DNA from: Coturnix japonica
Lineage: Eukaryota > Chordata > Aves > Galliformes > Phasianidae
DNA: 64,000 nucleotides
Assembly (NCBI RefSeq): GCF_001577835.2
Contig: NC_029516.1
Span: 111,680,254 to 111,744,253, forward strand
Reading direction: 5' to 3'
Both the position numbers and the translations under genes were made by a program. The notes under the pieces were generated by a model that was given only the letters and a program-made list of their open reading frames with translations, was not told the DNA's origin and ran no database searches. Below, piece after piece: positions 33,898 through 48,115 of the stretch (position 1 is the first letter of the stretch; each line of letters starts with the position of its first letter).

Positions 33898-34360
33898 GGT
33901 TGCTCTGAAAGTAATGCCTCCGAATTGTTTTCATGGAAAGTACAGCAGATAGAAAAAGCATAATAACACTGTTTCATAAAGCAAACTCTCAGCTATAAAA
34001 CACTCTTTTTCAACATACTCACCACCATTAGCTATCATGTTCATCAGCAGTGAATAAGGGCCTGCATGCTGTGCTCAAAATGATCTGCACCAGCAGAGGT
34101 GACCCAACATTCAGCAAGTGCCTTTGGTTGTCAGCAGATCCATTCTTTCTTCTTCACAAAGGAATTCATTTCCACTCTTCTTCATCCAGATCAGACGCCT
34201 ATGTGACATTTTGCCCCTCTGCTGCCATCTGTCACACAGCAACAACATGTAATGGATACTGGTGAGAAGGTTCAACCACTACTGCCATACCACCTACATC
34301 TGCCTCTGTCATTGTGGAGCAATGTCGTGAAATAGGAAGCATTACTTTTGGAGCAGTCCT
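33898..34360 (+). mobile_element. Non-autonomous mariner (Galluhop-like)
   Basis: Terminal inverted repeats are visible: GGTTGCTCTGAAAGTAATGC at the left and, on the opposite strand, a matching GACTGCTCCAAAAGTAATGC at the right. TA dinucleotides occur near both ends. The body, about 460 bases, is too short for a transposase and has no long frame. It shares body blocks (AACACTGTTTCATA, CCCCTCTGCTGCC) with the copy at 53449-54035. Galluhop is the bird mariner it recalls; the name is from memory. Confidence 0.8.
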
Positions 34361-37300
34361 CATCAAATAGATAATATTGTATATAAGTAGCGAAACATGT
34401 TTTAATTGTTATTTTTTTTTTATTAAAACATTTTAAAAAGAGAGCAACAAAAGTCATGGGATATGTGATCTTAATGTTGGTTTATGAAAGCCTGTCAAAG
34501 AGGCATGGTTTTTCCTCTTACATGAGAAGAGTCCTTTTGAATTAATTCTAAACAAACTCATATGGAAAAAAAAAAATCCATACTGAAGAAGTTATTCCTT
34601 AACTTATTCCACTTTTGTTCTTTTCTTTAAAGAAACGATGGTGTAAATAGCTCTGATTTTGCAGTTTTAAAGTCACGCTTCCTCAGATATATAATTTTTC
34701 CTGTAGTTTGATATTTTTCATACTTTATTTGACCCATGTGCTTTTAAAGCGACTTTTTTCATGATTCACAAAAGCCTTTAAGGCATCTCCTGAGATATTT
34801 AGACCCTGAACATAAATTTCTGTAGTCAAAGCATTTGGGGGATGTGTGTTTTCTTTTCTTGCTTGCTTGGATAACCCCAAAATAACTTCAGTTTGAAACT
34901 TGGCATGGAGCTACTTTGGAACAGAATGCGATTTTTCTGAGTGTTCAGAGAAACAAATTCTCTCTGAAACAGTAAGGATTGCAATATTGCTCCCCACACA
35001 GTGTATTTGCAAAGTAGTTTGGTAGTTTGGAGTGGCAGACTCGGCTTCATGGGGAATAACCAGGAATGATCTTTGCTGTCCTCACAGTGAGGATCTGACT
35101 AATGGGTTTTGGAAAAATGAATGTAAGGAGGGGTGGAGTTCTGGGAGCAGTTATACCTCTTCTCACATTTTCTTCTCCTCTTCCCAAATTGGGGGAATAA
35201 ACGGAGACAAATTGCTGCTGGCAGACAGTCTGTGGTGTTGTAGCCCTGGTTACGATTACAAAATGCGGGACATTTGGCATGAGGTGGAGGTCAGAGGTGG
35301 GCCTATGAGTCAAGGACCATGAGCGGTGAGCAGCAGATGTTGTGGGAAAGAACTTACGGATCCCAGCAGATCTCTGTGAATGAAGCCAGTGCAGTGTGAA
35401 ACCATACTCTGAAGCCTTTCTTTTGCTTCCAAGTTATGAGTGACTTGGAAACCAGCTCAGAAACACAGTACAAATGTTCCCCAACCCTCCTGCCCCATCA
35501 GATCATTCTGATTAAATTCTAAGGAAGGCTTGGAAAACCAATCTACAGGTGGGAGTGAAAAAACAAAGGTTTTTGGTTTTGGATTGTTTTTGTTCCACTC
35601 CCTCATTGTCAGCAGCTTTCTCCCATTGCTGAGAGTACCACACCACATCCAGTGATGCACTGAGCTTCCTTCAGGCTGCTGTGAAGGTCGTCTGACTGAG
35701 GATAAATACTACTGTGAAAGTCTTGAGTCTTACCAGCATATTTATTTTGTGCTAAATGCCTTTGTTCCTTCTTTCTGCCTTGACCAAACAGCTTTTCCCA
35801 GGAAGGAATGGTTCATTTAAATAATATACAGTGCAATTTGTTTATTTTGCCATTTGCAAATACAACTATTGAAGGTAATACACCTCAAAAAGGGAGAGCA
35901 GGAAAGCTTTTCTGCTGCTGGGCTCATTGTATTATTTGGTTCTTATGCTGGAGGCCCCAAAAATAAGCAAGACAAATAAGCCCATGTTTGAAATTCTCCA
36001 TTTTGTTGGAAAAGAAGCGCAAGCTAAACTCAGTTCCTACTCAGCAAAGCATATTAGAATGTGCTGAAATATTCGTATCTCCTTAAATGTCTGGCTTAAA
36101 CTGTGCCTAAATCTTTCAAGATTAAGAAAAAATAATTTTTTAGAAAGAGAAAACTTCTTGGCTGTTCTTCTAGTTGTTACATTTGTGTGTGCCATTTAGA
36201 GACAAGCTGGAAGATGGGAAATGCACATGCCCTGGTTAAACTAGATTTAAAGGAACACTTTGATACAGAGGAGTGCAGGTCCTAATGCCTGGTCCGTTGT
36301 GGTCCTTGTGGTGCCTGACATTTGGGTGCCTAGGGGTCAAGGGGTCTTGCAGGACTCTTCTTCATCAAGGATCAAATAAGAGCTTCCCTGGGAGCTGGTG
36401 ACAAAACCTGCCAATTCAGGAGAGTCAGTGTTGGATGAAATCCCTGTGTGGGCAATGTGGACTGAGGTGGGCCTTGGGATCTTCTCAGGTTGAGAGGAAC
36501 ATGGGAGGAGAGTTGAAATAGGCTGAATAATTTATGAAGTGAACCATTTTCAGTTGCCTATATTGCTCTTTCTGATACTGACGTTGGAAAGATGGGATGT
36601 TGAGACTGTAGAGATGCTCACTAGAGTAAATGGCTTGTTCTCATCCCATATTAATACAATATTTGGCATCCGAAGGATGACATTTTGCACTTAGATTCCT
36701 GTGTAGACTAAATCACTTTACATGACAGTGTTGTTTTCATATTTCTACTTAATTTATTTATTGGAGTCAATTGTTTATATCAGACTACTTGTGTAATGTC
36801 CAAACTTCTTCTGATTGTGTATACTAAGCTGTTAAGCAGAATAGCCTTGGCTATTGAATGTAGAATAGATTTATATCTGAGAATACCAAGGACTAGAAAA
36901 AGGTCCTGAGAAATGTTTAAAATACTTTTGAAAAGGAGATTGAAGGAAACTAACTTAGACCTATAGAGCATAATAGAGAGAGGGCATAATTTATAAAAAG
37001 AATATAGTCTATACAGAACAAATAAACTTCAAAATTAAGACTGAAGGACATTTTACTGCTCAAGTTCCAAAAAACTAACAGATAGGAAAAAATGGTTATT
37101 TAAACACCGATAAATGAACACAGAAATGCTATTAGACTCTGGTCATTTTTACAGCACCAAGTACAATTTCCAAAATCCCAGCCTCAGCCCAACACAGTTC
37201 TGTGTAGCTTCAGGTGTCATTGAAGTATGCAGATACTGCTGGGAGCTCTGTTTGTTTCTTTACATATGACGTAATTACTAAGAGGACTATTTTTCACCTC

Positions 37301-38829
37301 AACGATTTCTGGTGCAAATGATTTGCAAAGGCATACTTGATTTTTGTGGAGGCATTTGCAAACATTCTTCCTGGTACTTGACTTCTAATAAAGAGCCAAG
37401 TAAGGGAACGGGTAACACTTCCCATTCTAACAACAGAAGACAACCCTTTCAGGATGTGCCTTTTCCACATTCTCAGGTTTGAAGTGCACCTCTGGTATTG
37501 CTGAGAACCTCTGGACTTCTTGGCGTTACAAACCTCTTCAGAAACCCAGATTGTACAAACATGAGAGCACCAGTGCTTGGATCCCAACATGCAGAAAACT
37601 TCAACTTGCTTCGTGTTATCTACCTGAAGGTGGAAAGTTTTTCTTCTGGCCCAAGCTGATTTCTGGGGGTATTAGTTAAACGTTGACAAGTTTATGGACA
37701 GACTGAGGTACCTGTCAGATCAGCCCCTGGCTTGAAGGCAACCGCAGGCTAAAGCAGACAGCTGATGTGCTGATAAGTATTACCTCCTTCAGCTACAAAA
37801 TGTAGATACAGCTTGGGATTCAAAGGCTCCAAAATAAAGGAGTGTTTGATCTGGTTTTGGTTTTCGCTTAGCCCAATTACAGTGATGTCAGCTCAGCCTA
37901 CTGCTGGTTTTACTTCCTGCTAGCTGTCCTGAGTGCACAAATAATTCTCTTGACAATTATCATGTTCTTGAACTCATATCCATGGTGAGCTGTGTGACTG
38001 AAGGGAGGACAACAGCTTCTCACAAAGCTGTCTCAGCCCTTGTGAGGAGTGTGTTTTCATTAGTGAGGCATGCTTTCCTACGGTGCCTGACTGAAAATGG
38101 GCACAGGCCAGGCAAGGCAAGGCTGCCATCTCAAGATGATGGCAGAGGCTGGGAGGTTTCATGTCACAGAGGCAGAGAGAGCTGCACTGTGAGAGACACC
38201 AGTCACAAAAAAGATCAGAACTGTTGTGTGAATGGTTTATGTTGGGAAAGCAGCAAGCAGGAGCCTGCGGCACAGAGTTCCTGACAACGCTCCTTGTCTG
38301 TGACTCAGTGCAGGCCCAGAGCTCTGCAACATGGGACAGTAACAAGAGTGGGGAAGAATGAGCTACTATGTTTTTTCTGTCTTATAACAGCTCTTATTTT
38401 AAGGCCACTGCATAAACCAAGAATCCTACTTGCTAGAGCATTAAGCAAATAACTAAGCAGGAAACACTGTACTCTGGTGACAGCAGGACTAGCTGGATCT
38501 GACAGGTTAACGCCAGCATTTATTTTTCCTCTACACAAGCTCTGTCACAGAAGCACAGAGCTACTTGTGTGTCAGCATTTGTTCAAATCAGTCTTAGGAA
38601 GTGGTCTTATAACACTGTGCCTGCTGAACATGCACTTGGGGTGCCCAGTAATGACTTGAAACAGACTTGAGAGCAACAGCGAAGTAACACATCTGCTGAG
38701 TGCAGCTGATTGACTTCCAGACTTGTGAAACAAAAAGGGGAATTACAGCTTGCTCAAGAGGTTACAACAACTGTACAAAAGTAATAGGTTCAAGGAGAGC
38801 TCTACTTGGGTGTCTTGAGCACAGGGGCC

Positions 38830-39813
38830 TGTAACTAGCGGCATCCCCCAGGGGTCTGTACTGGGTCCGGTCTTGTTCAACATCTTCATCAATGACCTTG
38901 ATGAGGGGATAGTGGCCACCCTCAGCAAGTTTGCTGATGACATGAAGTTGGGAGGATTGTCTGACACGCCTGAAGGCTGTGCTGCCATTCAGCGAGACCT
39001 GGACAGGCTGGAGAGCTGGGCAGTAAGAAACCAGATGAGGTTTAACAAAAGCAAGTGTAGAGTCTTGCACCTGGGTAGAAATAATTGCATGCAGCAGTAC
39101 AGGCTGGGGGAAGACCTGCTGGAGAGGAGCTCTGCTGAGAGGGACCTGGGTGTCCTGGTGGACGACAGATTGACCATGAGCCAGCAGTCTGCCCTTGTGG
39201 CCAAAAAGGCCAATGGCATACTGGGGTGTATTAAAAAGAGCGTGTCCAGCAGGTCGAAGGAGGTGATCCTCCCCCTCTACTCTGCCCTGATGAGTCCTCA
39301 TCTGGAATATTGTGTCCAGTTCTGGGCTCCCCAGTACAAAAAAGACAGGGATCTCTTGGAAAGAGTCCAGCGGAGGGCCACTAAGATGGTGAAGGGCCTG
39401 GAGCATCTCCCCTATGAGGAGAGACTTAGGGAACTGGGTCTGCTTAGCCTTGAGAAAAGAAGGCTGAGAGGGGACTTGATCCAGGTTTATAAATACCTGA
39501 GGTGTGGGAGCCATAGTGGTGAGGCTGGTCTCTTTTCAGTAGTGTGTGGAGACAGGACTAGGGGTAATGGGATGAAAGTACAGCATAGGAAGTTCCGCAC
39601 GAATGTGTGGAAGAACTTCTTTACAGTGAGGGTGATGGAGCACTGGAACAGGCTGCCCAGGGAGGTGGTGGAGTCTCCTTCTCTGGAGATATTCAAGACC
39701 CGCCTGGACACCTACCTGTGCGATGTGGTGTAGGGAGCCTGCTTTGGCAGGGTGGTTGGACTCGATGATCTCTAGAGGTCTCTTCCAACCCCTACAATTC
39801 TGTGATTCTGTGA
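38830..39813 (+). mobile_element. CR1 LINE, 5' truncated, with open RT frame
   Basis: About 980 bases of a plus-oriented CR1. The 3' end is ATTCTGTGATTCTGTGA and the 5' end is truncated inside the reverse-transcriptase domain. The 38873-39733 frame is uninterrupted through to its natural stop. This is the best preserved CR1 in the window and so probably among the youngest. Confidence 0.95.
38873..39733 (+). CDS. CR1 reverse transcriptase, C-terminal part (286 codons)
   Basis: The frame begins in the palm domain and carries the catalytic FADD motif (residues 20-23, 38930-38941) followed by MKLGG. Next come [19 protein letters not shown] and [20 protein letters not shown], and it ends [16 protein letters not shown] and [13 protein letters not shown]. 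The N-terminal endonuclease and most of the RT fingers and palm are missing through 5' truncation, so it cannot be an active element. It is not a host gene; the ATG is merely internal. Confidence 0.93.
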   Translation: MFNIFINDLDEGIVATLSKFADDMKLGGLSDTPEGCAAIQRDLDRLESWAVRNQMRFNKSKCRVLHLGRNNCMQQYRLGEDLLERSSAERDLGVLVDDRLTMSQQSALVAKKANGILGCIKKSVSSRSKEVILPLYSALMSPHLEYCVQFWAPQYKKDRDLLERVQRRATKMVKGLEHLPYEERLRELGLLSLEKRRLRGDLIQVYKYLRCGSHSGEAGLFSVVCGDRTRGNGMKVQHRKFRTNVWKNFFTVRVMEHWNRLPREVVESPSLEIFKTRLDTYLCDVV

Positions 39814-39928
39814 AGTCATATTGGGCTAGGAAAGCAGAAGGATACAATTAAACCAGATTAGGTAGTATTACTTGCCTGTGGTTGTGTCTGGCATTTGATA
39901 TTGTTGCATGTTTGTTGCTGTTATTCAC

Positions 39929-39966
39929 AATTGAAAAAAAAAAAAAAAGGGGGTGGGGGTGGGGGA
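39929..39966. repeat. A-run followed by GGGGGT repeat
   Basis: A run of about 14 A residues passes directly into GGGGGTGGGGGTGGGGGAG. It lies about 115 bases downstream of the long CR1 copy and is not part of it. Confidence 0.8.
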
Positions 39967-42900
39967 GAAGCAACACAAAAAACAATCTGGCTGTAAAAGT
40001 GAGTATCATTTGCTTCATCTGTCCTTACTATCGCAGTGAATGATCTCACCTTTGTGGTTTCCATTAGGCCAAGATTTTTTTTTTCCAGCTTTGCTTTACT
40101 GATTAGAGCCACAGAGTTTAGAAAAGATCTATTTACTTACTTATTGCAAAAGGAAGCCTAAAACAGTGAACACACTTTTTCACCAGCTCCCAAGCTGCTT
40201 AGTTAGGAATGTCAGTGTGTTAGAAGGAAAACAAAGAAGAAGCTGTAAGGAGCCCTTCATTTTGAGGGTGAGTTGGCAGAGGGACTCTGGAGCTGATGGC
40301 ATGGCAGGAACATGGGGCCAGGTCCAGGATGGGACCTGGGATGCAGACCCCAGCCACAAGGCAGGGGAAAAAAAGCACCACTCACAGGAGTGTATTGTTT
40401 AGATTGAGCTGATCTGACTCACAGCAAAAGGATTTTTTAAAAGCTAAAACAGCAGTAAACAACAAAGGAGGGAAGAAACAAAGAGGGTAGGGATTATACG
40501 TAATGAATAGAAAGCTCACAAGAAACTTCAGAAAAGGAATATTTCAGATTTAACAACTAGCTGTGTATTGATGAACACATAGTGCTCTGCGAAAGTGCTT
40601 TCTCTAATGTCCCTTACCAGTAAGAAATAGTTTTAGGTCTGCTAACTTCCCCTAACTTTGCCTAAAAATGTCATTTACTCTGGAAAAAGAAAGAAAAAGT
40701 AGAGAAATTCAGCTCAAAATGGCTGAAGGAGTTTTTTACCTTTAACATTTTGGCTTGTTTTAAGGGATGAAGAAGTAGTCTGGCGTTCAGGCCCAACTGA
40801 TACAGGTGCCCTGCAAGCTGCAAACACCACCCCTTCCCCAGGGCATGCCAAAGTAGCTCTCTGCACAGGGCAGAGCAGCGGCTCATGCGGCTACTGCTTG
40901 GTGCCCTGCTCCCAGTCAGGCACTGTAACTCACTGCCGCAGCCTGGAAACATGCCCAAGGCCTGTTTGCATGGCTCAGCCAGGGATTTGTTGGGCGCATC
41001 CCAGAGAGAATGACAGAGCGGCTTCATACCGACGTGCTACTGTGAGTCTGGTCCTGAGGACTGCTCTGCATCACGCTAGTTTGCTGTAGGGACCTTGGTG
41101 CCAGTGTGTGTCAGCAGTGCACTAACAGCAGTCTCTCAGTTTCAGCAGGCACATCCATGGTGGTGGCAGGAGGCCAGGTACAGGGCCAGCTCTGCTGATT
41201 CACAGGAGCCACACATCCTCCCCCAGTGGTGAAACACTTGCCTGACCTGCGAACATTGCAAAAGGGGATGGATCCTTTCCTAAAACTTTTAACTCAGAGC
41301 ACCGCAACCTCATTTTTATGATATTGATATCTTGGTAGTTATTGATGGCTGTGTGTGGATGAAAAGGCAGAGCCTGCAAGTGTGCAAGTCTTCAGCTTGA
41401 AAGCAATTTAAGTATCTTAATGTAAGGAGAATGAAAAGGATTAGATTTAACAACACGGTGAAATAACCATTTCAATATATTGTCCATTGGTTGGCTGGGA
41501 GTTATTAACATTATTTAATGGTGTTGAGCATGTAGGCAGTTAGCGGAAAGAATGGGCAGATTCCGTGTGTTCTTTCTCTTGATATAACATGTCAAACTAT
41601 GACAGATGCGTGCAAAGAACTCCCTTGGATTCTGCTTTCAGCTTTAGGGAGCTACTAAGTCACTATTTCCATTTCAAATGTTTATTTATTTTGTTTATCT
41701 CTTCTCGTCTTTTTCCCAGGACAAACGGTTGTTCTCAGATGAATCCATCCCCTTAAAACCGCAATATGAAAGAGCTCATTGCTCCAGCCAGGAGGACAAG
41801 ACGTGTAATATTTTCTGTGTTATGAAAACAGCATCTACTAAAAGTTTGTAAAAATCAAAGTACTCAGTTTTTATCTGTTCTGCAGTCCCCTGGGACATCT
41901 AAAAGCAATAAATGAAAAGACTGTCAGTACCTCAAGAGGATAATGAGAAGTTTTATTACCCAGGAAAGAAAAGTTTATATTGAAGCTCAGTGGATACCAA
42001 TTCCATGCATGAGAAGATAGTGCCTGTTTTAAAGAATGACCAATATTTTTCTGATGGTGGGAAATATTCCTTGGATGCTGTAACAATAGGCACAGAGAGA
42101 GCTATTGAAAAACACTCACAAACTGCTTGTGGTCTGTTTTTCTCTCCTCACTCCACTTGCTCGGGTTGGTTCAATATAAGATGCCCTGAGTGTGCAGGGC
42201 CAAAACTCTGTGGTTTGCTGTTGTGGTGGTAGCTATATCCTCCCCCCAAAGTTTAGACAGCTGTTACTGCTGCATTTGGTGCATGCAACACCCCTGCAGC
42301 TACCAGCACTGCAGCATCAGGCGGCCAGCTTCCAGATAGAAGATTCCCTCCCTGCTGGAGTAACAGGAAAAGCCTGAGGACTCTGTTTCCGAGCCACATA
42401 CATGCAAATGTGGTATTGGATACAGCAAATACAAATGGGCATTTATTTATTTATTTATGCCTAAGTGAATGCTAACTGTCTAAGGCTTGGAAGTGAAATG
42501 AGCATGTGGTTTTCAAATGTATTTATTTAAATTTAGATTTATGTATTGAGGAAAAGAGGAATAAAGGCAGCCAAGCACAATACTTTGGCCTCATGTACAG
42601 TGGCTGACAGCACTGATCTTGGTCACACACAGGCCTGGTCCCTGCTGCCATCAGGACTGCTGTGAGTTGGATCCAGTGCTCCTGTATGCCCAGTCTGCCT
42701 TGTGAATTACATCCTGGCTCTGTAGTTCACGCTACAGAGGTGACATCTGCCTTGTTTGTAAGTGACAAGCAGAAGCTCACTTGCTGTGTGCTCCTGGATG
42801 TACTGGTTGTGATGAGTGGATTATTGCTGCCTAGGAATTGGTCTCACCAGACCAATAGGACAGGGATGCTGCTGGGGCTCTGTGGTATCTAAACCCAGGA

Positions 42901-45900
42901 TCAGCTTAGCTGTCTCTACATCACATATCCACCCATCTCCCTTCTCCACAGTGAAAGTAAAGCTGCAGCACTCCTCCATCCCTGTGCTATGATCTGGCAT
43001 GCGCCATGGGCTCTGCTTTCTCTCCTTGGCTTCTTGGTTGCGCTTCCTGGTGGTTTTGATTCACACTGGTGTTGGGAAGGCTTGGTATTATCTGCCTTCC
43101 ACGTGTGGATCAGATAAATTCAGTGCAGCATTACTGCAGGTATAATACAGCCCTGCTACACCAAACACCACTTGAGAGGCAGCATCTTACAATCATGAGA
43201 TGTTTGGTACGATTTATGTCTTGGGAAGAATTGAGATGGTCTGACAAAAGAATCCAACCATCTGGAATCACTTGCACGACAGCTCTTCATTTCTAAATCC
43301 CTAAGCATTAGATCCTAAAGTCTGTGTACACCCAAAAATCCCATTAACGTTGACCAGAGAAATGGCTGCAAACAATCTTGAAATGAGAATTTCTTCGTGC
43401 TAAAGGCAGGTTGAATTCCAAGTTTAAAGTAGCAATTGAGCTTTTTTTTTTTTGTTGCTTGATTAATCTGTTTTCTTTTCACATATTTAAAAGGAGCAAA
43501 AGTATCTTAAAATAAGTTAGGTGGGTTTTTAGTACCTTCACTGTTTTATGGAAATGGTTATTTTCTTTGGGGGTGGGGGGGAAGACGCAACAACTTTTCT
43601 CACACTGAACTTGTTAAAATAAGCATTCAACAATGAAAACACTCCAGTATAAAGTGAAAAATGTATATAGGTGTGATGCAGAGCATACAAAGCCCATCTG
43701 TTGGGAAAGCTTGCAATAACTGTTATCTGTTTGCTGTGGGAGCAGTGTTACTTTAAACAATGTGGTTGGTTGTTTTTTCTCGCATAATGGTGAATCCAAG
43801 GTCACATGTATAAGCTTTGTTTTAGAAACATGAGAAGCAGAAGCTTGTACTGTAACAAACAGCACATCCACTTGGAGGAGGACAACAGAACTAACAAGAA
43901 CAAAACGTGCTGGAGGATACAGAGTTCGAGCTTCTCTTACCCGCTAGTTAGCAACGTGACACTGAAGAACCTGCACTGAGAAGAAATCAGAATGAATATT
44001 GGAATACTTGAAAATTATACAGATTAGTCCATCTTTAAAGGAAATTCGGAGGGCCTTGGCCGAAAAGCCAAATGACACTGAGAAAACAGTATTCTTGACT
44101 GTATTGTCTCCAGCTTCCTGATGTTCTGTAGCCACAACTTCTGATGCTCACACACAAATATGTAAAACTGAACTCTTCTAGACGTCAGTGAAATTCCTGC
44201 TTCTGCCGCTATCTCCCAATGCAAGACAGGCACAGCCAGTTGCCCTCCAGCTGTGACACAGCACCAGCTGACATGCCATATTGTCCACACCAACCCTCCA
44301 GCCGCAGTTCTCCATCCCTGTTCCTAGTAGCAATAGTAAATGTTCCAGCACAACTCTGAGCTCAGGTACATTGAAGTCTATGAAGTTTCCTAAACAGCTT
44401 TTAAGCCTTCACGCTGAAACCTGAAATCACTCATCTTTTACAATGGCATTTCTCACACAAAGAAGGTAAAAAAAAAAGGGAAAGAAAAAAATACATCAGC
44501 AGAATAGGCTCTTTGCTTCTTGTTCATTAAGTAATTAATAAGATCACGGGAAAAAACTCTGTGGAATTTCACAGGGATTAAAAAAGCAACAGAGAAGTTC
44601 ATTGTGTTGGCAGTAGTTTTGAGTAGAACAAACTAACAGGTGAAGCTGTCAAGAGCTAACATCTCTTTGCTTTCAAGTTCTTGCTTGACCAGGCCCACCA
44701 TTTATAATGCCATTTAAATAAAGCTCACTATGTTGAACGGGCACATGTGCTCAAGGCAACACCCGGATCTCAAGAATGTAAATTCATACTGAAGAGGCAC
44801 ATTACTTCCCTGAGTTTGCAGTGTCAAGTCTCTGAGCCAACCATCACACCCAAACATGTTTTGCCAGATAGTTTTCTCCTCCTACCTCAGCCAAACCATC
44901 CCCACCGCCCATGCCACTCTGCAGGTGCACAGGGTGTGTTGCCATAAACTGCAAGGCAACACAAACCATAGCGCTAAGCACATTTATCTTGTCTGGGCCT
45001 CCACCGCTGTGAGATACAAATCAAACTATCAGCAACATTTCCTGAAGGAAGCTCAATAGCATTCACTGCTCTGTCCTCACACTGGTGACAATATAACACG
45101 GAAAGGAGGACTGTGAAATACTTCTCTCAATCCAGAGCACTTTGATAACCCATTGCTTCAAAACCCTCTCTCTCACTACCTGCAGTCACAACAAAGGCAG
45201 CAAGTTACACATTTGCACTCTCTGAGCACAAGCACCTCACACATCTTCAGACCTTGAACCGAACTGCCAGGAATGCAAGACTGCAAACATTTCTAACTCC
45301 AGAATCCTCGTTAAACAGTTGTATAAACCCCATTAGGAAGAAAAGAAGCCTCTCTGGAACATGGTGTCATCCCCAGGGGACACATCTATGATAGAGAACA
45401 ATATCTGTGTGCACACTAGTGCAGCTTCTTCCTTCCTTTCAAGCACCAGAGCATGACTGACATTTGACCGTTACAGAGTGGGGAAACCAACCAACCAACC
45501 AGCAAAACCAACAGAGGAACAGATGAAGCTATGGTGTAAGATAGAGGCCAGAGCAACACAGGGGAGGGTGGAAAGCCTGAGCAGTCGAACTAAGAGCTCT
45601 TGATCTGCTGGACACTTTGAGAAGTTGTCTAGTCCTGCCTGTACCAGGAAGACCTATGTACAGGGGAAGACACAGTCCAGGGCCCCTGCCACTATTCTGC
45701 CTTGCTGGACCCAGATTATACACGTAAGAATGTATGTGCTCAGCTACCGCACACTGAGCTTTGGGACAGTGTGACAGTCAAACCTGAGAGCCAAAACGAG
45801 AAGGGAAAAGAATGATCTAGCTTTGTAATTTGGCTAGCCAAGTTTGCAGGGACATAATTGCTCTGCTAAAAAGAGCTGCCAAAAGCAGTCCCATAGACAC

Positions 45901-48109
45901 TGTCACATCTTGCAGTCCCTACTAAGCAGATGGCCCCCAAAATATTTGATAACTTTACTAGGCAACATTTCCACAAACATTTCAGTTGTTAGCACTGACT
46001 CACATCCCACCTCTCACTGCTTACAGCAGTCTCTGGGATTTTGGTTTTGATTTTACTCTGGGAGTGTAGATAGATCTGTGACCAGCTGTACCACCTCCTG
46101 AAAAACACATGAGCCTTGCAGGCAGCCTCAAGTCTCCCATGTGTACTCCATCCACAGAGTTAGATGCAACCTCACCTAGGTGTTTATGAAACTTATTTGC
46201 AGTAGACTGTATTGGTATAACTACGTACATCAGTGTGAAAGGCTCTGTGCATGCAGACAGCTCAGCAGACACTGTCTGATCCTAAGGCTGGCCCTCAAAA
46301 CACAGTTGGTGCATTCAGTAGATTTTTATCAGGGAGAAAACCACAGCCAATGAGGTAATGGGAGTAAGAGTAGGATAGGAAAGCATCAATTTAGGTTTGA
46401 ATTGGAAGTTACATTGAAAAGCCTACAGGATGTCATCAGAGCCTAGAAGTAATAGTTTTCCTCAACTGCAGATGTGAAGGGCTATCTCATGTGCAAAATG
46501 TTCTGTCAGCTTACATCTAAGACCCATCACTACAGTAGGTATTTGACTCTATCTTTGCTATACACTGACTTTGCAGTAACACTGAACAGTGAGCATCTTC
46601 CCCGTCCTAAGTAACAGAAGTTAGCAAAACAGTATTACTAATATTGTGTATTCCCAATTTCTGCTGCAGTCCTACTGTATGGATAATAAAGTCACAGCTG
46701 ACTTCCACTCTAATCCTCTCACCTACAGTATGCTGTATTGTTCACACATCACTCAGTTAAATGGGTACCCTCAATGCCTGCTTCCAGGCAGCACGCATCT
46801 CCATGCCGCCCACTGTATTATGTAAATAACAGCCAGCTTGGCTTGTAATCACTAGAATAAATCCATTCAATCGGTGGTGAATGGAAGATAGGTGGTTCTG
46901 CACCCCCTCCTTTCAACACCGCCAGCATACAATTATTGGGTGGCTCAAAGACACTGATGAAAGCCAAGTTAATGAAGAACTACATTAAAAAAAAAAACAA
47001 AAAAAGGCAGGAGGAGGTTAAGAGGAGATCCCATATGTCTTAAAAGCACCACTAATGATTTGAAAGGCAAATTTCCTTTTGAAAGCAGGAAGTAATTTTA
47101 AAACAGCCACCAACACTGGAGAGAAGGGCAGAGCCCTGGCAATGGCCTCCAACAGACACAGGACAGGGTGACCTGATCCAGCCTAGCAGCAGCCAAGAAA
47201 CTGGGAGGTGCCAGGAAGGGCACCAGCCTGTATGCAGACTGCAGAGAGCAACAGACAAAACCAAGAATCTTGGCAGAAGGATCCAGCAAAGAGCATAGGA
47301 AGTGCAACAGACTGCAGCTGGATACGCTGCTCCCAAGTAAGACAGGAAGGGCAGATGCTGCTTTGCTGCCCTGAGTTAGTAGGTTAAAACACTTGTGCAA
47401 TCTGTCACTGGGACAAAGGTGACTGATGTCTGCTCATCCTTCCTTGCTTCTCCCGCCACCCGATGCCCTCCTGCCCCCCCAGATCCTGCTGCTATTACAG
47501 AACTTCCTCAGGAGAAGATGTCTGCGATGATTAACATGTAACAATGCTGGGAAGAGACACAGCACAGATCAGCAAGTAACACAAATTCAGTTTCTTAAGA
47601 AAACAGGACAGGAACAAAGTGCTCCGCGTGATTACTCTGAGCTTAAGCACATTCTCAAAAACGAAAGACTTTTACAGCTTGTGACTACATTTGCAGAACT
47701 ATTCTACATTCCACCCTACTGAATGCCTGCACTGGATCAGAATCCCATCTCAGAGACCACTTGAAATACTGGTGCTTCAATAGTGCAGATAATACATTGT
47801 CAGACAGACCTGGGCCTGATACCTGCTGCTGTGTCAGCCAATGGCAAACATAAATAAGATGCAACAGCTACAGTTACAACCTTCAAATGTCCAAACACTC
47901 AAAGTCAATTTTGAAGGCTGATTTCTGTTCCAGACAATGGCTACTTATGGGCTCTGTTGTGCTTTCCTAATTGAAAAACAAAAGCTTTCTAAAAGCTCAG
48001 GTCAAGGAAAAAGGTGACTACAGAATGGGAACCAACAATGTAAGTACAAGGGAGGGGGGGAAAAGAAACTAAGACCACGATAAAGAACAGTATTTTATAT
48101 ATATAAAAA

Positions 48110-48115
48110 TTTATT
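48110..48115 (-). terminator. Possible minus-strand poly(A) signal
   Basis: AATAAA on the minus strand within a T/A-rich context. If the candidate exon at 49263-49310 belongs to the gene at 51.8-53.0 kb, this could be its distal end. No direct support. Confidence 0.2.

Larger units (their letters stand above)
29930..38829. other. Intergenic spacer, MSL3 side
   Basis: No host exon recognised. It holds a CR1 fragment (31763-32028) and a mariner copy (33898-34360). The 30.78-31.14 kb stretch is GC-richer with a CTATATAGCTCG box and may be an unrecognised repeat. The remainder looks unique and AT-rich. Confidence 0.6.

Noticed and set aside
38762-39514. 250-codon minus-strand frame
   Set aside because: It is antisense to the CR1 reverse-transcriptase frame.
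47052-47400. Minus-strand hydrophobic, Cys-rich frames of 94-100 codons
   Set aside because: Two overlapping frames in the same purine-rich stretch. The composition explains them and no signals support a gene.
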